Positions 56,080 through 64,000 of a stretch of 64,000 nt of DNA are shown piece by piece. This stretch comes from Gymnothorax reevesii. Lineage: Eukaryota; Chordata; Actinopteri; Anguilliformes; Muraenidae. A program made the translations under genes and the position numbers. Positions within the stretch are counted from its first letter, which is position 1. Every line of letters starts with the position of its first letter. The stretch is from contig CM056577.1 in assembly GCA_029721435.1 (NCBI GenBank), positions 118,852,219 through 118,916,218 of the forward strand, read 5' to 3'. A model generated the notes under the pieces. The model made no database searches, was not told where the DNA came from, and was given only the letters and a program-made list of their open reading frames with translations.

Positions 56080-57890
56080 AAGCCATTATTTTAAATGACT
56101 ACTTCATATAGAAATGATAAAACAAAGTGGGTTACAGCCCACGCGTTTTGGCCTCAGCCTTCCTCAGGGAGTAACACTCAACACAATGATTCTCCTTAAA
56201 TAGGTGATTGAAATCATCTGGATGGGTAGGAGGGCAATAGAAACATAAAATAACGAATCATGACCAATAGATGGCTCCACCAATTAAACAATTAAATACA
56301 GAAGAACAAAGCAGAAAAAACACTATCTGTAATGATAGAAAGTTACAAAAAAGGACTGAAGTCAATATCTAAACCTGGATAGGTAGTGGCTTTCATTTGA
56401 TAAATATAAAAAGTCTCTCTCTGCAGAAGTAATTTGAGTCTGTCACCACCTCTAATGGTTTTATGAATACTTTTTCGGCCTTCAACCATAAGTAAGCCTG
56501 GGTTGCTGTCATGCGCTTCAAAAAAAAATGCTGAACCATTGGATAATCAAAGTTTGCTTTTCTAATTCCATACTTATGCTCAGAAACTATCTTTCAAACG
56601 AAGCTTAGTGCGGCTATATAAAAACAACCACAGGTACAAGACAATCGGTAGACAACAAACATGGTGTTGCAGTTAATGAGTGACTTAATGTCATACACTT
56701 TCATAGTCTTAAAGTCACTAAATTGTTTACATTCTTTGATATCAGCAGAATGTTTGCACAAAGCACATTTAAAAGTACCCTTAACTGGTCGATGAAGCAA
56801 AGTTTTTTTATCTGAAGCAGAGAGATGGCTAGACACCAGCCTGTCACGTAAAGTGGGGGCCCTACGAAAACTGACTTGAGGAGGAACAGGAAAAACCTCT
56901 CTGAGCAGAGGATCACTCTTGATTAAATTCCAATTAGAATACACAATCTTTTTTTACAGAATTTGGAAAAGAACTATATTCTGTGACAAAGTAAATTTGC
57001 TCTGGCATAGAAGATTTTTGTTTATTTGTCATCAAGAGCTCAGAATGAGGCATAGATTGGGCTTTTTTGTAAGCACCCTGAATAATTTTAGCCTCATAAC
57101 CTCTTTGTGCAAATCTGTTTGACATCATTTTTGCCTGATTTTCAAATTCAGAATCAGTGTCGCAGATACGTCGCAGACGTTGAAATTGTCCGAAAGGCAT
57201 GTTGTCCTTCAGCCACTTAGGGTGGAAACTCTCAGCCTTCAGTACTGTATTTTTGTCTGTCGTTTTTTTCGGTATACTGTGGTGTGAAGTATGCCACACT
57301 CACCTTTAGAAATGGTCAAATCCAAAAAAATAATACGGTTTTGAGAATATTCAATGCACAGTTTTATGTTTCTGTTGTCAGTATTCAAAAAATCATAAAG
57401 CAATAAAAGTTCCTCCTCAGAGCCAGTCCAAAACAAAATGTCATCGATATACCTCCCCCACCATTTTATCTTGTCACTATTTCTGGTGTGAACGATGACT
57501 TTTTTCCCATAATCCCAAGAAAAGAGAGGCATAATTAGGAGCAAAACAAGGCCCCATAGCAGTACTTCTATACTGAATATACAATTGATCTTGGAAAAGG
57601 AATACATTGTTTTTTAGAATCAATTCAGTGTACGATATCCTTGCTTTGCCAGTGGCATTGCATTTGTAGGAAAGTATGAATTCAGTCCCAATACTGCATG
57701 GCTTCCAAATGTTGTAAAATTACCATTTTGAACATGAAACAAACATAACACATAGCCATACTGAACCTTTATTAGCTCATATTTTTTACATGAAATGTAA
57801 ATAAGCGTGAAAGCAGTACTCCAAGAAAGGAATATAGCAACTCCCAAACTCCATCTGCACATCGACAGAACAAGAGTCTAATGGCAGATT
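56080..57890 (-). pseudogene. Penelope-like retroelement relic (RT plus linker, truncated endonuclease)
   Basis: Read on the minus strand, broken frames give reverse-transcriptase blocks: DQLYIQYRSTAMGPCFAPNY near 57540, WWGRYIDDILFWTGSEEELL near 57440 with the catalytic YIDD, and IIFLDLTISKG near 57320. These are followed by KWLKDNMPFGQFQRLRRICD near 57190, SNWNLIKSDPLLREVFPVPP near 56915 and INCNTMFVVYRLSCTCGCFY near 56640, the entry to the GIY-YIG endonuclease. At least three frameshifts are present and the endonuclease is cut short. A CTGAGGA...AAAACGC segment at 56138-56170 sits where these elements often carry a hammerhead ribozyme. Confidence 0.85.
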
Positions 57891-58889
57891 CTATTCTAAA
57901 CAGTGCAGAATCATTGTGTAAGATCTAATCATGGAATCATTGTGTAAGATCTGTTAAACCTTCCCAATTGCTGTTTAAGTCCCATTAGTATGCCATTAAG
58001 TATCTTCAGCAACCGTTTTGGGAGCAGTCCAACCCCAGGGTGGTTAAAAAAAAAAAAAAAAAAAGGTTGAAATATTTTTGGGGGTTTTGCTAATGACATT
58101 CCAACTATTCAGAGGGATGGCTCTAACAATACTATTCCTTTTGAGTTTTGTTTTGATAGGTCTCGTTTCATCAGGATAATCTGATAAAAAATTAAGAAAT
58201 AAGATTTATGTAAGTTCATCTGTCAGGCAGGTTTAAAATGTCAGAAACAGGTGATGCTAATGTCATTTTGGACAGACACAACATCAGCAATTCATTTTAT
58301 GCTGTGTGACTGGGGACAGCCTAGAAAGGGTTAAAAAGTGATGAGGGTAGCAAACATAGGGTTAACCGTAACCAATGATGCAGATCACAGGAAAAGCATT
58401 GCAAGGGTTAATATCACACCAAATTTTCATCTTCGGCATATAACATCATGACATGACATGCTGCATGATTGGGGACAACCTTAAAAGGGTTAAAACGGCC
58501 ACGCGGCAAAGCCAGCGCCAATGAACAATGTCTAGAACTTGCCACCGCATGCACCACCTTATTTCAATATGAATGTGAATTTGAATTGTAACCCATTCAG
58601 TCCCGTTCAACAGTAGAGAAACACCTCAGACACAAAATTCCATCCAAACTGACGCTCATCACAGTGCTGTCCGTCCACATGACATTAGACATTAGTCTTT
58701 CCGTCCTAGTCTGACGTCCGCAATAAACGAGCGTGCATATCGCCAAAATGTATACCCAACCCACTTGGCAACAAGCAACCATCATCGAATCCTGTCGTTT
58801 TCAACTAAACATGAAAACCTATCAATTTTGCCACAAACAGCATCTTCGTATTGCTAACATTATTGCGATGGTAAGATTCAAGGACGGAC

Positions 58890-59600
58890 AAAACTAGGCT
58901 TATGCCGTCGGAGGCGACGGCTTAATGTATATCCCAGAGCGCCCCCCAATCCTCCAATTCCCCAATCCTTGAATAGACCCAATACAATATAAAGCCCCTC
59001 AGGTCATTACCTTTCATTTTAACTTAATTTCAGGTCAATCAGACAAATGGTTCTGAAGATATGGCCAAAATGGTAATTTTCCATCATAAAGCTCCACCGG
59101 GTGGGAAAATATTGAACCATACAGGTATGATGTCATCATGTGACACGTTGTGAGGTCATGACCTTGCAGTTGCACATAGTTTGACGTCAATTGGACAAAT
59201 GGTTCCAAATATATGGCAAAAATGGTTTAATTTTATATGACAAAGCTCCATCTTGTGTCAAAATTTAGAACCAAACAGGTATAATGTCATCGTGGGACAC
59301 ATCCTCAGGTCATGACCTTTCATTTGCACTTGATTTGAGGACAATTGGACAAATATTTCCAGAGATATGATAAAAACAGTGATTTTTCAGTTTTTGGCCC
59401 CTGGTGGCCAATCTCGGAATTGTAAATTGTCCAAAATCGAATCAGTTCTTCCTCTTTATGATACTTACTTATATACAAAACTTGAAATATCTAATTGAAA
59501 TATTACTGAAGTTATCGCGTTAATACGTAGGGCGGCGTGGTGGCGGCGGTCGAACCAAAAACATAATATCCCCGAAACGCCATTCAGGCATACAATAAGC
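58890..59600. repeat. AGGTCA-palindrome repeat, copy B
   Basis: Starts with the hairpin GCCGTCGGAGGCGACGGC (58904-58921). Contains three related units of about 150 bp, each with an AGGTCAT-ACCT core (59001 with one mismatch; 59153 and 59307 perfect). Ends with ACATAATATCCCCGAAACGC. Confidence 0.85.
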
Positions 59601-59950
59601 AAATATTTTACTGGCAAACACCCTCCTTGAAGATCCCAAACATCCACAACAACAGCAGTGATTCCATTGAGCATGCACTAGCAGCTTTCGTTCCTCATCT
59701 TTCCGCAGCACGTCGCTGCAAGCGCATCAGAAAAATTTGCAAACGTTATCGAGTGGTTCTGGACGGTCTCACGTTCGCAAAATTTCAACTTCATGAAATT
59801 TTAAGGGTTCAAAATAAGAATAGTTGATAAATGCAAAATATAAAGGCATAAATTATCAGGTGTGCAATACCATAGTTAGATTATTTCAGGCTGGGGATAC
59901 TTGGATATCAATACAGGTTATTTACTATTTTGCCCGGAGGGACGTGGACA

Positions 59951-62104
59951 GCCAGATAGGTCAGTCCATATCTAAGCATCCAGAGCCTCCCAGATGACCC
60001 CCTCAGAAATTTCTCAAAAAAATCATATGGGTACTTCTGGTGGACTTATGAAATAATACCAAGTATTAGACCAATATCCCTAATAGTTTTGAAGTGATGG
60101 CCTTTCCCAATTTTAAGGGTTTTTTTTTTTGTGAACAAAATTGTGTTTCGTCCAACTTTGGACTTTCACTGCTCCTCTATTATTTAACCTACAGATCAGT
60201 TATTTTTGGTTTCCCTAGCCAACTTTTCCCTTGAATCAGAATTTCTGGTTAGATTAGGTGCATCTACCTGGGTTGCTCCACAATAGGGCTCCAAAGTTGG
60301 CCCAAAAGTAAAAAAATTGCTGTACTTTTTCAATGCTACAGATCAGAAAGTTTTGGGTATTCAAGCTTGAAATGTTTTATGACCATTCCTGATGTCTCTC
60401 ATGGGTAATCCACTTTAATTTTGCTCATTTTTCATTTTACGGAAAAAATGGCAATTTTGCAGTCCATGGTTCACCATGCGTGCAATTGACCACATCCTTC
60501 AAATTTTTACCATAGATATATGAAGTTGACAACTATAGCAGACAAAAAAAATTGGGATGGTGTTCAGCCTAATTTATGTGAATTTTTCAATAAACACACC
60601 ATATTGGCCATTTAAACGCACCATCGTACATCATAAAATGCTATAGATTTGTTGAAAGTATGAATGTTAAGTAATGTTCAGTTGATCATGTTAAAACTTG
60701 GACAAATAATGAAATCTTGAGACAAGCAGAAACTTGTTTCATTATACATCATCATTAAATCTGTGATCTGAGGTAAGTGAAGTGTGATGACTTAATCCAT
60801 AATTCGTCTGAACTCGTTTTGGTATTGCGTAATGATGACCAGTATAAAAGAGCTCCAATGATCAGATTATCATAATCACTCAAACCATGGAGGGTAAGAA
60901 GGATTTTTCGCAGTGTGACTTAGGCACCAAATTGGGTGATGAATGTCACAATACATGTATGGCAAGAAAAACTGGCTTCTTCAGAGTGGATAACTTAAGC
61001 AATGAGGATCAAAAAATGCTCACCTGAAGATCTGGCGTTATGCTTGAGGAAATTGAGCAAATTTGTTTTCATCATGAGAAGATATTTTTATCTTGGTTCA
61101 TGAGCGTACATGTGCAGATCCAGCAAATGTAAATTTGATAGTTAGCAATGTTAGCAAAACTTAAATAATGAGATTAAAAGCAGCATTCTTATGGTCTCTA
61201 ACAAAAACCATGTGAACCATTCCAATGCAGCAGTCGTACACGTAATCCATTGTAAAGCTTCAAATAAAACAATGATTTTGCAAGAAAAATTGTACTGAAG
61301 TTATTTTTTGCATGTATTTAGCTGCTTCAAAGAACTGAGATGTGGCAAATGTGCTGAATGATGCTGAATTTATCAATATCTTCTCAAAATGGATAACATT
61401 CAAAAAATTGCAGTAAAAAATAGGCTGAACACCATCCCAATTTTTTTGTCAGATGAAGTTGACAACTATAGCAATCTATGATAAAGGTTTGAAGGATGTG
61501 GTCAATTGTGCACATGTTGAACCATGGACTTAAAAATAGTCATTTTTTCGGTAAAATGAAAAAAGAAGCTAAATAATTTAAAGAAAAAAAAATGTCTCTT
61601 CTCATTCCTGCCAAGATACAAACAAGATTAAAGTGGATTACCCATGAGAGGTATCAGGACTGGTCACAAAAAAAATTTCAAGCTTGAATTCCCTAAACTT
61701 GCTGATCTGTAGCATTTAAAAAGTACTGAAATTTTTGCGATTTTTGGCTTTTCAGCCAATTTTGGAGCCCTATTGTGGAGCAACCAAGGTAGATGCACCT
61801 AATCTGAACCAGAAATTCTGATTCTTGGGTAAAAGTTGGCCAGAGACCAAAAATCTGATCTGTAGGTCAAATAATAGAGGAGCAGTGGAAGCCCAAAGCT
61901 GGACAAAACACAATTTCGTCAAAAAAAAAACTTAAAATTGTGACAGGCCATCACTTCAAAACTATTAGGGATATTGGTCTAATACTTGGTATAATTTCGT
62001 AAGTCTACCAGAGGTACCTATATGAATTTGAGAAATTTCTGTAGGGGATGACCCAGGAATTTTCTGATCTTATGGATGCCTTCACTTGGACTGACCCTGA
62101 TGCC
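59951..62104. mobile_element. Foldback element, about 0.65-kb inverted arms
   Basis: Left arm 59951-60572 is inverted at 61421-62104, for example CCACAATAGGGCTCCAAA / TTTGGAGCCCTATTGTGG and CATGGGTAATCCACTTTAAT / ATTAAAGTGGATTACCCATG. The 848-bp spacer has no coding content. It splits apart the two AGGTCA-palindrome repeats B and C. Confidence 0.92.
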
Positions 62105-62289
62105 TTCTTTAGAATTGAATCTGCCACATGAGAATACTCATGAGGGTAGCATAGTGATACCCGATAGAGCAATACATTTCTTACTTTTGTCAATGGACAT
62201 GCTGAGTGAAGAAAAGTAAGCTAGCCCAATACTACCTCTACCTCAAGCACTGCCCTGTAAGGTATTACGCTGTAAGGTAACGCAAGTCA

Positions 62290-63205
62290 AATTAGGCTTA
62301 TGCCGTCGGAGGCGACGGCTGGGGGTATATCCCCGAACGCCCCCAATCCTCCAATGCCCCAATCCTTGAATAAACCTTGAATAGACTTTAATTTGAACTT
62401 CATTTCAGGTCAATCAGTCAAATGGTTCTGAAGATATGGCCAAAATGGTAATTTTCCATCACACCTGAAGGCAAAATACTGAACCATACAGGTATGATGT
62501 GATCATGTGACATGTTGTGAGGTCATGACCTTGCAGTTGCACATAGCTTCAGGTCAATTGGAGAAATGGTTCCAAAGATATAGCAACAATGGTGAATTTT
62601 ATGTGAAAGCTCCACCCTGTATCAAAATTTTGAACCAAACAGGTATAATGTCATCGTGGGACACATCCTCAGGTCATGACCTTTCATTTGCACTTGATTT
62701 GAGGTCAATCGGACAAATATTTCCAGATATATGATAAAAACAGTGATTTTTTTCCGTTTTATGCCCCTGGGGGCCAATCTAGAGATCGTAAATTGTCCAA
62801 AATTGAATCAGTTCTTCCTCTTTATGATACTTACTTATGTGCAAAACTTGAAATTTGTCATTGAAATATTACTGAAGTTATCGCGGAACAGTGGTTTTTT
62901 AAGTTTTTGGCCCCTGGTGGCCAATCTAGAAATAGTAAATTGTCTTATACTTATATCCAAAACTTGGAATTTCTAACTGAAATATTACTGCAGTTATTGC
63001 GTTAACACCGAAATCAGTTTTTGGCCCCTGGTGGCCAATCTAGACATCGTAAATTGTCCAAAATCAAATCAGTTCTTCCTCTTTATGATACTTATGTGCA
63101 AAATTTGGAATTTGTAATTGAAATATTACGAAAGTTATCGCGTTAAAACGTAGTGCGGCGGGGGTGGCGGCCAGACGAAAAACATAATATCCCCCGGATA
63201 TAATT
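62290..63205. repeat. AGGTCA-palindrome repeat, copy C
   Basis: Same hairpin head GCCGTCGGAGGCGACGGC (62302-62319) followed by GGGGTATATCCCC. Perfect AGGTCATGACCT at 62520 and 62671. The 3' part is triplicated (GGCCCCTGGTGGCCAATCTA near 62909 and 63023, related at 62763). Confidence 0.85.
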
Positions 63206-63599
63206 AGCAATGTTATATTGGACAATGTTATATTGTCCAAGAATATATTAACAAATTGATTGGAAAACAAGCAATTGATAATGACCACGCTTGCGTGTGT
63301 GTCAGACAAAGCCAAGTCAACAGTTTTGTGCCATTTTCACGGCATAACGGCCTAGAACTTGTTAACATTAAAATTCAAAATGGCCCAATTTATCCAAAAC
63401 TTATATTTTTAGATAAAACTAGAAATTAGGGCTGGGACTTAAACGCGTTAATTTCAATTACTTAATTACAGAAAACATAACGCGTTAAATCGCACCTCTC
63501 TCAGTTCTCTAATTTCTGGCACGCCGGTAACACTGATGCACACACTTCAGCCCGGTAGGTGGCGGTAATTCACCAAAAGTCATAAAATGTTGAATTTCC

Positions 63600-64000
63600 A
63601 CTGTTTGGAGCACAATGGTGATATGTCCATGCGCTTCAGCTTTAAACAGAATTCACATTGTCATTGTGGTATGTCCATCAAAATCTGCTTAAATGAATAA
63701 ACATGAATAGTATTACTGAGTCATCTGTCTATCATTGCAAACAAACTTAACTTCAATCTATCACCATTGTGTTATGTCACATCAAGTACTGGAATTGTTG
63801 GAGCACGGAGGTGACATGTCCATTTTGGCAATTTTGGCCATGATGTCACAGTTCCACACTTAGAAAACTTGCATGTTCAGTATACTTCTGAACCATGCAG
63901 TAAAAGAGTGACTGGCATAAAAATTGATGTACCTGATTTAATAGAACATTTGCAAACCTAAAAATCAATTTTTCTCAAAACCTCTAAAATGGACTAAGAT
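63600..64000. mobile_element. Second copy of the 54.2-kb element, left end missing
   Basis: Shares TTTAAACAGAATTCACATT, CTTCTGAACCA(T/G)GCAGTAAA and AACCTAAAAATCAATTT with 54269-54700. It starts inside the left end and runs off the window. Confidence 0.8.

Larger units (their letters stand above)
47284..64000. other. rprd2 5' intron, repeat-filled
   Basis: No exon encoding the first CID helices was found on the minus strand here, so the intron probably continues past the right edge. Parts not listed as repeats (for example 51.4-52.2 and 53.3-53.9 kb) show nothing I can name. Confidence 0.6.

Noticed and set aside
63425..63500. AT-rich inverted sequence with two ACGCGTTAA blocks, considered as an origin-like or regulatory palindrome
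   Set aside because: Similar sequence is common in dispersed vertebrate repeats; there is no further support for a function here.

Overview
The window is vertebrate nuclear DNA, most probably from a ray-finned fish. It holds short exons with GT-AG introns, several teleost-type Tc1-like transposon families, hAT-type MITEs, a Penelope-like retroelement and many microsatellites. Two protein-coding genes are supported. Both lie on the minus strand and are split into exons that join in phase.

The left third (2595-20008) is tars2, the mitochondrial threonyl-tRNA synthetase. The first 14 coding exons are present, from a start codon with an arginine-rich presequence through the TGS, editing and class II catalytic domains; the anticodon-binding end lies beyond the left edge. 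The middle (24381-47283) is rprd2, a CID-domain regulator that binds the RNA polymerase II C-terminal domain. It runs from the second half of the CID to the conserved C-terminal tail; its first exon(s) lie beyond the right edge. rprd2 upstream of tars2 on one strand matches the human 1q21 order RPRD2-TARS2. About 4.4 kb separates the genes and holds no recognisable gene.

The rest is intron filled with repeats. tars2 carries a minus-strand Tc1-like relic at the left edge (1-1330), an internally deleted Tc1 (3006-3687), another Tc1 relic (about 5700-6480), a 2.55-kb array of 34-bp units that starts exactly at the exon 9 splice donor (7830-10382), and a Tc1 inserted into an older Tc1 (13120-16090). 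rprd2 introns carry a hAT BED-finger relic (30.2 kb), three large inverted-repeat structures (34.5-36.5, 43.0-46.3 and, in the 5' intron, 59.95-62.1 kb), a hAT MITE with perfect 8-bp target duplication (42.1 kb), and a Penelope-like retroelement (56.1-57.9 kb).

The most unusual points are these. tars2 seems to have lost most catalytic residues of its editing site while its synthetic core looks intact. The minisatellite unit looks copied from a splice junction. The rprd2 last exon carries a net +1 frame change before its conserved tail. A set of short repeats with GC-rich inverted ends and GGACGGAC-like tails carries many AGGTCA nuclear-receptor half-sites, including five perfect AGGTCATGACCT palindromes.
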